From an uncultured Prochlorococcus sp. (GTDB lineage Bacteria; Cyanobacteriota; Cyanobacteriia; PCC-6307; Cyanobiaceae), in the NCBI GenBank assembly GCA_902612005.1, contig CACMCA010000001.1:175969-239968 (forward strand): a stretch of 64,000 nucleotides of DNA. Direction: 5' to 3'. Positions 21,384 through 29,998 of the stretch are shown here, piece after piece. How positions within the stretch are numbered: position 1 is the stretch's first letter; every line of letters starts with the position of its first letter. A program made the position numbers and the translations under genes. A model generated the notes under the pieces. That model was not told the origin of the DNA. It saw only the letters and a list, made by a program, of their open reading frames with translations, and did not search any database.

Positions 21384-21761
21384 AGAAAGCAGGTCATAAG
21401 CCGGGTTCTGTTCATCTTAATTAAGATGGGCAATCATCTATCTAGAACTGGAATTACTTCACAGTCTCAAGCGGCGCTTAAAAGTAGATTGTGTAATGGT
21501 CATAAATCTACTAAGCCTTGCTCCCAGCCGGGGTTTACCTAGCCAACACTTCTCAATGTTGCTGGTGCGCTCTTACCACACCATTGCACCCTTGCCATAC
21601 ATAAAGTATTAGGCGGTATGTTTCTGTGGCACTATCCTCACGGTTGCCCGCACTGGGAATTACCCAGCAAGCCTGACCAAGTGGGAGCCCGGACTTTCCT
21701 CAAGAAAGTTTTATTTTGTTTCCAAAATAAAACTTTCTTGCGATTGCCTCTCCTGCTTTCA
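21384..21761 (-). ncRNA. rnpB: RNase P RNA (rnpB)
   Basis: On the minus strand the RNA begins with GAAAGCAGGAGAGGCAATCG, and its end reads AACCCGGCTTATGACCTGC, with GAAAGCAGG pairing perfectly with the terminal CCTGCTTTC as helix P1. GAGGAAAGTCCGGGCTCCC is the conserved P4/J3 region, and CAGTGCGGGCAACCGTGAGG is further core. Helix P3 is a long A/T hairpin with a GAAA loop. The ribozyme removes 5' leaders from pre-tRNAs. Ends are judged from P1 pairing and may be a few bases off. Confidence 0.95.
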
Positions 21762-21798
21762 TCTAGCATAATGCCTATTACTCCAAAAATCATCTATT

Positions 21799-21872
<74 letters not shown>

Positions 21873-21950
21873 TAAATATAAAAAACTATATGTAGTATGT
21901 GTGCAAATTTGCTACTCTCTAGCTAGCGTATAGTTAGTAATAAATCTTTT

Positions 21951-22283
21951 ATGGCTAAGTTGCATGATATGCGTTTAAAGCTCTTAATTCAACAAGAGCA
22001 TGAACGCATTTCTAAATCCCAACCTAATGATTTAGATCTTTCAATAGTTCAAGCAAGATGCTTGTGCTGGCTTGCTCTATTGGCAGAAGCTCACGAAGAT
22101 CAAGCAAATGATGCTGAAAAAAGAGGCGATGCCGAGCAAGCAATGGGATGGTTTGCTGACTCTATGAGACTAAGAGATGTTATTAATTTGGTTACTAGTA
22201 TTGAAATACCTTTGCCAGATAGTCCAGATTCACTCGATGAAAATGACGAATTATTGGATGGCCCTACAATTTTGCCCAATTAG
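21951..22283 (+). CDS. conserved hypothetical protein
   Basis: A 110-residue acidic protein that is not recognised. It is predicted largely helical (LKLLIQQEHERISKSQ, QARCLCWLALLAEAHEDQAN) and its tail is rich in Asp, Pro and Leu, so a helical-hairpin, TPR-like fold is possible. It follows tRNA-Arg by about 80 nt and lies 31 nt before another unknown gene. No membrane segment or catalytic motif is visible. Confidence 0.75.
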   Translation: MAKLHDMRLKLLIQQEHERISKSQPNDLDLSIVQARCLCWLALLAEAHEDQANDAEKRGDAEQAMGWFADSMRLRDVINLVTSIEIPLPDSPDSLDENDELLDGPTILPN

Positions 22284-22314
22284 TGAGATGATATAAAAAG
22301 AATTATATTTCCTT

Positions 22315-22770
22315 TTGGCCGAAGAACCATGTCAATGCTCTGATTGTCAGAGATTTTATAAACAGCATGATCGTCTTATCAGAGAATTTCCTACTTTTAA
22401 GCAGCAACAAGAATCGAATTGGGCATCTTTACAATCGTTCAGAACTCTTTGCACTAAGATTACTGATGAGTTGCATAAAGAATTATCTGAAAGAGAATCC
22501 AATAAAGATATTAGTTCAGAAGAAAAACATATTTCTGATACAGAAATTACTGAAGCTTTAGATGAACTTGAAAGTGTTAATGCTTACTTATATTCAATTG
22601 AAGCATTAATGGAACGAATATTTGATACAAAAATTTCAAACAATATTGAATCAAAATTTAAGGAAATTGCAAATGAATTAGCACCAGACCCTTTGAATAT
22701 GGATCGATTAATTTTGAATAGATTATTTCATCAAACTCCAGATTCACCAGATAAGAAAAATCTTAATTAG
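22315..22770 (+). CDS. conserved hypothetical protein with N-terminal Cys motif
   Basis: A 151-residue protein of unknown function. It begins from TTG with AEEPCQCSDCQRFYKQH, where the spaced cysteines (CxCxxC) could bind a metal, and then continues as an acidic, helix-rich, probably coiled-coil region. The TTG start keeps all three cysteines; there is no in-frame ATG before them. The last 8 nt overlap the convergent glgP gene. It may form an operon with the 110-residue gene ahead of it. Confidence 0.7.
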   Translation: MAEEPCQCSDCQRFYKQHDRLIREFPTFKQQQESNWASLQSFRTLCTKITDELHKELSERESNKDISSEEKHISDTEITEALDELESVNAYLYSIEALMERIFDTKISNNIESKFKEIANELAPDPLNMDRLILNRLFHQTPDSPDKKNLN

Positions 22771-25327
22771 TCAATTCTTCGACATCGCAAGTAATTTCAA
22801 CTGGCATTGGAGAGACTTTCCAAATAGATTTACAGTACTCTCTAATAGATCTATCTGAAGAAAAATATCCTGATCTAGCAGTATTTAATAATGCCATTTT
22901 ATTCCAAGATTTTTTGTGATTCCAGCATTCACTCACCACATCCTGTTTATTTAAGTAGTCTTCAAAATCAGCCATAACAAAAAATGGGTCATGGCCAGTC
23001 AGGCTATTTAATAAAGGTTTAAATAATTCCTTATCTCCATTGCTAAAGTGGCCAATTTCAATTAGCCGTAAAACCTCTTTAAGCTCTGAACATTGATCAA
23101 TAAAAGTTTTGGGAGAGTAATTATTATGTTTTAAGTCCATGATTTCGCTTTCAGTTTTACCAAAAAGAAAGAAATTTTCTTTTTTTACAAGATCTCTTAA
23201 TTCCACATTAGCTCCATCTAAAGTGCCAATAGTTAATGCTCCATTCATGGCAAACTTCATATTTCCAGTACCAGATGCTTCTTTTCCAGCAGTTGAAATT
23301 TGTTCTGAAAGATCCGTTGCAGGATAAACAATTTCACCAAGTTTGACGTTATAGTCCGGTAGAAAAACAACTCTTAATAAACCATCCATATCTGGATCAG
23401 AATTAACTACATCAGCAATACCATTAATAAATCTAATCATCAGCTTTGCCATAAAGTAGCCTGGCGCAGCCTTACCTCCGAATATTATTGTTCTAGGAAC
23501 TTCATATTTATTTGTACCATTTTTGATTCTTAAATATTGAGCAATGATTTGTAGGGCGTTTAAATGTTGTCTTTTATATTGATGAATTCTTTTCACTTGA
23601 ACATCAAATAAACTTGAAGGATCTACAAGTATTCCAGTTTTTGAATGAATAAAACTAGCTAATTTTCTTTTGCCGTTTAATTTAGTTTCCTCAAACTTTT
23701 GTAAAAAATTGTTGTCATCTTTTTTTTCTTCTAACTTCTGAAGAAGTTCCATGTTTGTGATCCAATTTGGACCAACTTCTTTTTCTAGAAGGTTTGATAA
23801 GGATGGATTAGATAGGGCAACCCATCTTCTTGGAGTCACCCCATTAGTTACATTTGTAAATTTTTCAGGCCATAAAGCTGCAAATTCTGGAAGAAGTTGC
23901 CGTTTAATTAGATCTGAGTGAAGAGCTGCAACACCATTGATATGATGTGCTCCAATTGTAGCCAAATGGGCCATCCGAACTGATTTGGAACCTTCTTCAT
24001 CAATTATTGAGAGTTTTTGAAGGATCTTGTCATCACCAGGATAACGTAGTCGTAATTGTTGTAGAAATCTCCAATTAATTTCATAAATAATTTCTAGATG
24101 GCGAGGAAGAAGATCATTAAATAAACCTAAATCCCATTTCTCCAAAGCTTCTGGTAGCAGTGTGTGGTTGGTATAAGCAACTGAGGAGGTTGTTATATTC
24201 CAAGCTTTATCCCAACCTATTTGATATTGGTCAATAAGAAGTCGCATTAATTCTGCAACTGCAATAGCAGGATGTGTATCGTTTAATTGGACTGTCCAAT
24301 GTTTAGGGAATTCTGTGATTGGTATTGATCTTTTTTCAAGGCTTCTTAACATATCTTGAAGAGAACAACTAACAAAAAAGTGTTGTTGTTTTAGTCTTAA
24401 TCTTCTACCTTCGTCAGTTCCATCATTTGGATATAAAACTTTTGAAAGAGTTTCAGATGCAACTTTTTCTTCTACTGCACCATAATAATCACCAATATTG
24501 AATGCATAAAAGTCAAAACTTTCAGTTGCATCAGCTCTCCATAATCTTAATCGGTCACATGTGTTTACTCTGTATCCTAAAACTGGAACATCATGAGGTA
24601 CACCAATGGCATGTTCTGAAGGGATCCATCTTGATCTGTAGTTACCTTTATCATCTCTAAAACTTTCGGTTCTGCCTCCAAAACCAACGAAACATGATTC
24701 GTCCGGTTGTGGAAGTTCCCACGGCCATCCCCCCTTTAACCATTTATCAGTTACTTCTACTTGCCAACCATCTCTTATTAACTGATTAAATATGCCAAAT
24801 TCATATCTAATACCATAACCAACTGCTGGAACTTGTAGAGACGCTAATGATTCCATATAGCATGCTGCGAGTCTGCCAAGTCCACCATTACCTAATCCAG
24901 GCTCTTCTTCTACTTCAAGAATTGTTGACAATGATTCAATTCCGAATCTTTTTAAAGCATCTTCTGCTTCTTGAGTTATTCCAAGATTGAGTAGATTATT
25001 ACTTAATTGAGGGCCTATTAAAAATTCTGCTGATAAGTAGGCGACTGTTTTTTGTGGTTTTTTTCTTATGACTTCTTGGCTGGCTAAATATCTTGTCATT
25101 AGCCTATCTTTCACTGCATAACTTAACGCCATATACAAGTCATGAGGACTTGCAGAAGTAGCTAACTTTCCAAGAGTATAAAAGAGATGTGCTGTCATCC
25201 CTTGGAAAACTGCATCTGAATCCATTCCAGCTTTCTCAGGATCTAAGTAGCAGCCAGGGGTAGGCAAACGTAGATCAAAGGGTTCGTTGATATTCATTGG
25301 ATTAGCCATATAACAGACAATAGCCAT
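22763..25327 (-). CDS. glgP: glycogen (alpha-glucan) phosphorylase
   Basis: An 854-residue enzyme that releases glucose-1-phosphate from stored glycogen. The pyridoxal-phosphate lysine lies in EASGTGNMKFAMNGALTIG, and GNGGLGRLAACYMESLA and YAPPGNGGLG-type substrate segments are present. The protein is full length. Two ATG codons, six residues apart, could begin it; the first was kept, though MANPMNINEPF is equally plausible. Divergent from the antiporter with about 137 nt between starts. Confidence 0.95.
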   Translation of the reverse strand: MAIVCYMANPMNINEPFDLRLPTPGCYLDPEKAGMDSDAVFQGMTAHLFYTLGKLATSASPHDLYMALSYAVKDRLMTRYLASQEVIRKKPQKTVAYLSAEFLIGPQLSNNLLNLGITQEAEDALKRFGIESLSTILEVEEEPGLGNGGLGRLAACYMESLASLQVPAVGYGIRYEFGIFNQLIRDGWQVEVTDKWLKGGWPWELPQPDESCFVGFGGRTESFRDDKGNYRSRWIPSEHAIGVPHDVPVLGYRVNTCDRLRLWRADATESFDFYAFNIGDYYGAVEEKVASETLSKVLYPNDGTDEGRRLRLKQQHFFVSCSLQDMLRSLEKRSIPITEFPKHWTVQLNDTHPAIAVAELMRLLIDQYQIGWDKAWNITTSSVAYTNHTLLPEALEKWDLGLFNDLLPRHLEIIYEINWRFLQQLRLRYPGDDKILQKLSIIDEEGSKSVRMAHLATIGAHHINGVAALHSDLIKRQLLPEFAALWPEKFTNVTNGVTPRRWVALSNPSLSNLLEKEVGPNWITNMELLQKLEEKKDDNNFLQKFEETKLNGKRKLASFIHSKTGILVDPSSLFDVQVKRIHQYKRQHLNALQIIAQYLRIKNGTNKYEVPRTIIFGGKAAPGYFMAKLMIRFINGIADVVNSDPDMDGLLRVVFLPDYNVKLGEIVYPATDLSEQISTAGKEASGTGNMKFAMNGALTIGTLDGANVELRDLVKKENFFLFGKTESEIMDLKHNNYSPKTFIDQCSELKEVLRLIEIGHFSNGDKELFKPLLNSLTGHDPFFVMADFEDYLNKQDVVSECWNHKKSWNKMALLNTARSGYFSSDRSIREYCKSIWKVSPMPVEITCDVEELTN

Positions 25328-25464
25328 TTTTTAGAAAATTTCTTTGTTGTAACTTCAGATCCACACTTGTTGAGTATTTTTGCTTTTTTCTTACATATTT
25401 CTTAAAGTGGGCCCTCAATAAACTATCTTCCAATTAGGCAGTTTATTTTTTCTCTCATTTCAAT

Positions 25465-26832
25465 ATGTATTCTTTACTTGCTGAATTAAGTGCGCATGAT
25501 TTGGAAGTTGCTGAAACGTTGATAGGAGTTATAAGGTTTCTATTGATATTTTTAGCTGCAAGAGCATTAGCAGAAGTATTAGTAAGACTAAGTTTACCAA
25601 CGATAGTAGGTGAGCTTCTTGCAGGGGTTGTAATAGGGGCATCAGGATTCCATTTGTTGATACCGCCCTCAGCTGGAACCGAATTAAATGAAGGACTTGT
25701 AAATGTTATTAGCTCATTAGCGTCTATCCCCCCAGAAGCTGTACCTGATGTTTATTTCGAAAGTTTTCCATCCCTCCAAGCAGTAGCAACTCTTGGGTTA
25801 TATGCACTTCTATTTTTAACAGGATTAGAAAGTGAGTTAGAGGAATTAGTAGCTGTAGGAGCTCAAGCTTTCACTGTTGCTATGGCTGGTGTAATTTTAC
25901 CGTTTGCCTTTGGAACTCTTGGATTAATGTTTATTTTTCAAGTAGATCTAATTCCAGCAGTTTTTGCTGGAGCATCTATGACAGCAACAAGTATAGGAAT
26001 TACTGCAAGTGTTTTTGGTGAGTTGGGATATTTAAAAACTAGAGAAGGACAGATTGTTATTGGAGCGGCTGTTCTGGATGATATTTTGGGTATTGTTATT
26101 CTCGCAGTCGTAGTTGCCCTTGCTGCAGGAGGTTCTTTAGAAATTGCTCCTATTGTTAAATTAGTTGCAGCAGCTGTAGTATTTGTTATTGCTGCTATCG
26201 CATTAAGTAGAACAGCTGCCCCTGGTTTTGATTGGTTATTAGATAGATTAAAGGCCCCTGGAGCAGTAGTTGTAGCTTCTTTTGTGATACTTGTGTTGTG
26301 TTGTTTTGTCGCAACAGCAATTGGATTGGAAGCAGCTTTAGGTGCTTTTGCAGCTGGACTAATTCTGAGTAGTTCTAAAAATAATCACGCAATTCAACAA
26401 TCCGTTTTACCTTTAGTATCCTTATTCGCAACTATTTTCTTCGTATTAGTTGGAGCTGGAATGGATTTATCAGTTATCAATCCACTTGATCCAACAAGTA
26501 GGTCAGCACTTGTAGTTGCTGGATTTTTATTAGTTGTAGCAATTATTGGAAAAATTGCGGCAGGATGGGTATTTTCAAGTGATAAACCTACAAATAGATT
26601 AGTTGTAGGTTTAGGTATGATGCCTAGAGGTGAGGTTGGTTTAATTTTCCTTGGACTAGGAACAAGCGCTAAGTTATTAACTCCTTCTCTTGAAGCAGCT
26701 ATTTTATTAATGGTCATTGGAACTACATTCCTTGCACCTGTTCTCTTGAGAATTGTTCTAAAAGATAAGCCCCCAAATGATGGGAATAAAATTTCAGATG
26801 ATGTTGCAGCTGATCCTGTGGGTCTTCTTTAA
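25465..26832 (+). CDS. CPA2-type monovalent cation/proton antiporter
   Basis: A 455-residue polytopic protein with about 11-13 hydrophobic spans. The pattern LTGLESELEELV and VGAAVLDDILGIV (with adjacent Asp residues) matches the ion site of CPA2 exchangers (Kef/NapA type), and ALGAFAAGLILSSS and PRGEVGLIFLGLG are family blocks. It swaps Na+ or K+ for H+ across the inner or thylakoid membrane; the ion and the membrane cannot be read. Its codon use is richer in GC than its neighbours, as is common for highly expressed membrane proteins. Confidence 0.9.
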   Translation: MYSLLAELSAHDLEVAETLIGVIRFLLIFLAARALAEVLVRLSLPTIVGELLAGVVIGASGFHLLIPPSAGTELNEGLVNVISSLASIPPEAVPDVYFESFPSLQAVATLGLYALLFLTGLESELEELVAVGAQAFTVAMAGVILPFAFGTLGLMFIFQVDLIPAVFAGASMTATSIGITASVFGELGYLKTREGQIVIGAAVLDDILGIVILAVVVALAAGGSLEIAPIVKLVAAAVVFVIAAIALSRTAAPGFDWLLDRLKAPGAVVVASFVILVLCCFVATAIGLEAALGAFAAGLILSSSKNNHAIQQSVLPLVSLFATIFFVLVGAGMDLSVINPLDPTSRSALVVAGFLLVVAIIGKIAAGWVFSSDKPTNRLVVGLGMMPRGEVGLIFLGLGTSAKLLTPSLEAAILLMVIGTTFLAPVLLRIVLKDKPPNDGNKISDDVAADPVGLL

Positions 26833-26875
26833 GAAATAAGTTTATTAGAATCTATTAACATTGAACTTACAATAA

Positions 26876-27775
26876 ATGAAAAAGTTAACTCTCATAGATA
26901 GTGATGTAAATTATGACTGGAATTTTTTAAACTACCCAATACATACTATTTCTGCTAAGCCTGAGAAAACAATAAAAGAATATGCAATTTTATTAATTCA
27001 TGGTTTCGGAGCCTCCACAGATCATTGGAGGTTTAATATCCCTGCTTTGAGTAATAAATACGAAGTTCATGCTATGGATCTTCTTGGTTTTGGAAAAAGT
27101 CCTAAGCCCCAAGATGTTGAATACTCAGGATCCTTATGGAAGGATCAGGTTGTCGCTTATGTAAAAGAGAAAATAAAAAAACCTACGATTGTTGTTGGAA
27201 ATTCATTAGGTGGTTATGCAGCATTAGCAGCTGGTTCAGAATTAAATGAGCTCAATGCAGGAGTGATATTACTTAATGCAGCAGGATATTTTAGTGAAGA
27301 AAAAACTATCAAAAAGAATATGTTGCAAACTTCAATTGAAACAGTTGCCGGAATATTTTTGAAAAATATTGTTCTTCAACGTTTGATTTTTGAGAATATG
27401 AGAAATCCTAAAAATATTAAAAAAACTTTGAATCAAGTTTATGTTGATAAAAAGAATGTTGATGATTTTTTAGTTGAGTCAATAAGAAAGCCTTCTCTAG
27501 ATTATGGAGCTTTTAATGTTTTTAGAAGTGTATTTAACCCATCAGGTCCTCAGGGCTTACCATTAGATAAGTTATTCGCAAAACTCGATTCACCATTACT
27601 ACTGCTCTGGGGAGGCAAAGATCCTTGGATGAATACTCCAAAAAAAAGAAATCTTTATAAAAAATTTACACCAAAGCATACAAAAGAAATAATTCTTGAT
27701 GCTGGGCATTGTCCTCATGATGAAATACCTGAATTAGTTAATCAGCATATTTTGGATTGGATTGATTCTCTCTAA
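26876..27775 (+). CDS. alpha/beta-fold hydrolase
   Basis: A 299-residue alpha/beta hydrolase. LLIHGFGASTDHW forms the oxyanion region, GNSLGGYAALAAG holds the nucleophile serine elbow, a GGKDPWMN segment supplies the acid, and LDAGHCPHDEIPE contains the catalytic histidine. No signal peptide is seen. Substrate unknown; plant and cyanobacterial relatives include chlorophyll- and lipid-ester hydrolases. It lies in a run with the antiporter, an epimerase-like gene and a DUF1537 kinase, each separated by about 10-45 nt. Confidence 0.85.
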   Translation: MKKLTLIDSDVNYDWNFLNYPIHTISAKPEKTIKEYAILLIHGFGASTDHWRFNIPALSNKYEVHAMDLLGFGKSPKPQDVEYSGSLWKDQVVAYVKEKIKKPTIVVGNSLGGYAALAAGSELNELNAGVILLNAAGYFSEEKTIKKNMLQTSIETVAGIFLKNIVLQRLIFENMRNPKNIKKTLNQVYVDKKNVDDFLVESIRKPSLDYGAFNVFRSVFNPSGPQGLPLDKLFAKLDSPLLLLWGGKDPWMNTPKKRNLYKKFTPKHTKEIILDAGHCPHDEIPELVNQHILDWIDSL

Positions 27776-27784
27776 ATAACAATT

Positions 27785-28639
27785 GTGCAAATTAAATTAT
27801 CTAATAAAGACCAAGGAATTTTTGTCTTTCAATTAGATCAAAATAATTACATTAAATTTTGCCCTGAAAGAGGAGGTGTAATTACAAATTGGGTTTCTGA
27901 TGGTAAAGAGATACTTTATTTCGATGAAAAAAGATTTATGGATAAGACAAAAAGTATTAGGGGTGGCATTCCAATCTTGTTCCCAATTTGTGGAAATCTC
28001 AATACCTCTAGTTCAGTTTTTGGAACAGATTATTTGCAAATAACACAACATGGTTTCGCTAGAGATCTGCAATGGCAATATACCTTTAATGAAAATGAAA
28101 AATCTTTATCCTTATTTTTAAATGAATCTAAAAAAACTAAAAAATATTATCCGTTTGATTTCGAACTAAAAATAGAAATTACCTTAAAGATCAATTGTTT
28201 AGAATTTCAAATTACGATTTTTAATAAAACAGATATTGCTATGCCTATAAATTTTGGATTGCATCCTTACTTTAATATTTCGGATTTCAAAAATTTAGAA
28301 TTTCTTGACAATCCACTTAATTGTCAGAATCAAGAAAAAAATATAATAAGTAATACTTTCGATGAGTTGAGAAACATCAGTTTAGGAGTTGATATACTTA
28401 TGTATACTTCCGGTAGGAGTGCTTTTCGGGATAAAATTTTTAAAAGAGAAGTAACTTTAAATCATCCATATCCTTTTGACCTAGGTGTTATTTGGAGTGA
28501 TCCTCCAAGAAGAATGATATGTCTCGAACCTTGGACTAGTCCCCGAAATTCTTTTGTTGATGGATTCAGAAATATTATGATTCCTTCAAATGATGGGCAA
28601 AGGTTTGATGCCTCAATACAGATAAAATCTCTTAAGTAA
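27785..28639 (+). CDS. aldose 1-epimerase-like (galactose mutarotase family) protein
   Basis: A 284-residue beta-sandwich protein of the mutarotase superfamily. The blocks SIRGGIPILFPICG, QHGFARDLQW, GLHPYFNIS and CLEPWTSPRNSF match glucose-6-phosphate 1-epimerase-like members; the histidines in QHGFA and GLHPYF are the presumed acid and base. It would interconvert sugar or sugar-phosphate anomers. Start is GTG, 9 nt after the hydrolase stop. Substrate is not readable. Confidence 0.8.
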   Translation: MQIKLSNKDQGIFVFQLDQNNYIKFCPERGGVITNWVSDGKEILYFDEKRFMDKTKSIRGGIPILFPICGNLNTSSSVFGTDYLQITQHGFARDLQWQYTFNENEKSLSLFLNESKKTKKYYPFDFELKIEITLKINCLEFQITIFNKTDIAMPINFGLHPYFNISDFKNLEFLDNPLNCQNQEKNIISNTFDELRNISLGVDILMYTSGRSAFRDKIFKREVTLNHPYPFDLGVIWSDPPRRMICLEPWTSPRNSFVDGFRNIMIPSNDGQRFDASIQIKSLK

Positions 28640-28652
28640 TTATGTAATACTT

Positions 28653-29996
28653 ATGAAATTTGTTGTTATTGATGATGATCCTACAGGCTCTCAAACGGTT
28701 CATGATTGCTTATTGCTTCTTAAGTGGGACTGCTCAACTTTAGTCAAAGGTTTTGAATCAAAATCTAATTTATTTTTTATTTTGGCTAACACAAGGTCAC
28801 TATCGGAAAATGATGCAAAATTCACAATAGAGGAAATTTGCACAAATCTTAAGAAAGTTTTAGCTTCTCAAGCTTATGAAGAAATTATTTTTATAAGTAG
28901 AGGAGACTCTACTCTTCGAGGACATAACTTTTTAGAGCCAAGTGCCCTAAATAGTTGCTTAGGTCCTTTTGATGCTACTTTTCATATTCCAGCTTTTATA
29001 GAGGGTAAAAGATTAACAATTAATGGATCACACTTTGTTGATAAGACTCTTGTGAGTCAAACAATTTTTGCAAGAGATAAAATTTTTGGATATGAGACGA
29101 GTAATATCAAGAATCTTTTATTTCAAAAGAGTAAATCTCAATTAAATATTGAAGACATTCAAAATCTTTTTTTGTCAGATATCGAGATTTTAAATAATGA
29201 AGAAAATAATATTGTTTTTAAAAAACTAGAGAACTTGAAAAATAATAAACATATAATTGTAGATATAGAAAATTATTCTCAACTAAACAAATTTGCTTTA
29301 GCAATTAAAAAATTAACTAAACAAAAAAAATTTCTTTTTCGAACTGCAGCAAGTTTTATAAGTTCAATTTCTGAAAAAAAAAGCATCCCTTACAATAAGA
29401 CATTTTTCTCAAATTTAAGAATTAGAAATAAAGAAAAGAGTTTTCTTCCAGGACTGATAATTGTTGGATCCTTCGTGGAACTTTCAACACTACAATTGAA
29501 AAATTTATTAGAGATAAGTAATTGCAATCCAATAGAATTAGATGTTTTTGAATTCTTTAAGATTACTTCATCAGAGAATGATCAGAAGCAAAGAAATTTT
29601 TTTAAAAATAAATTTTTGCAAGAAATTAGATTTTCCTTTGAGAAAGGAAAAACCCCCGTATTGTTTACCTCAAGAAAATTTATGTCCTTAGATTATTTTG
29701 AACAATTTAATTTTTATAATTCACTTTCTTGTTTTATTGCTGAATTAGTCGCAGATTTGAAGTATGAAATAGGATATTTGATTACAAAAGGAGGGATAAC
29801 AGCAAATGTGATTCTTACTAAGGGACTGCATGCAGATTATGTTTATCTTGAGGGACAGATTTTAACAGGCATTTCAGTGGTGACTTACAAACTGAAAAAT
29901 CACAAAAAACTTCCTATTGTTACACATCCTGGAAACATTGGTACCAAAGATTCACTTGTTAACATTTGGAAAATTTTTGAAAATAAAAATTTTTAA
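28653..29996 (+). CDS. DUF1537 / four-carbon acid sugar kinase family protein
   Basis: A 447-residue protein whose N-terminal domain opens with IDDDPTGSQTVHD, the family's DDPTG signature for binding the acid sugar; ISRGDSTLRGH is another block. The C-terminal nucleotide-binding domain has TKGGITANVIL, GQILTGISVV and HPGNIGTKDSL. Known relatives phosphorylate 3- or 4-carbon acid sugars such as D-erythronate or threonate. The usual partners (a dehydrogenase and an aldolase or PdxA-like gene) are not nearby. The protein is intact and ends directly before icd's 3' end. Confidence 0.78.
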   Translation: MKFVVIDDDPTGSQTVHDCLLLLKWDCSTLVKGFESKSNLFFILANTRSLSENDAKFTIEEICTNLKKVLASQAYEEIIFISRGDSTLRGHNFLEPSALNSCLGPFDATFHIPAFIEGKRLTINGSHFVDKTLVSQTIFARDKIFGYETSNIKNLLFQKSKSQLNIEDIQNLFLSDIEILNNEENNIVFKKLENLKNNKHIIVDIENYSQLNKFALAIKKLTKQKKFLFRTAASFISSISEKKSIPYNKTFFSNLRIRNKEKSFLPGLIIVGSFVELSTLQLKNLLEISNCNPIELDVFEFFKITSSENDQKQRNFFKNKFLQEIRFSFEKGKTPVLFTSRKFMSLDYFEQFNFYNSLSCFIAELVADLKYEIGYLITKGGITANVILTKGLHADYVYLEGQILTGISVVTYKLKNHKKLPIVTHPGNIGTKDSLVNIWKIFENKNF

Positions 29997-29998
29997 GA

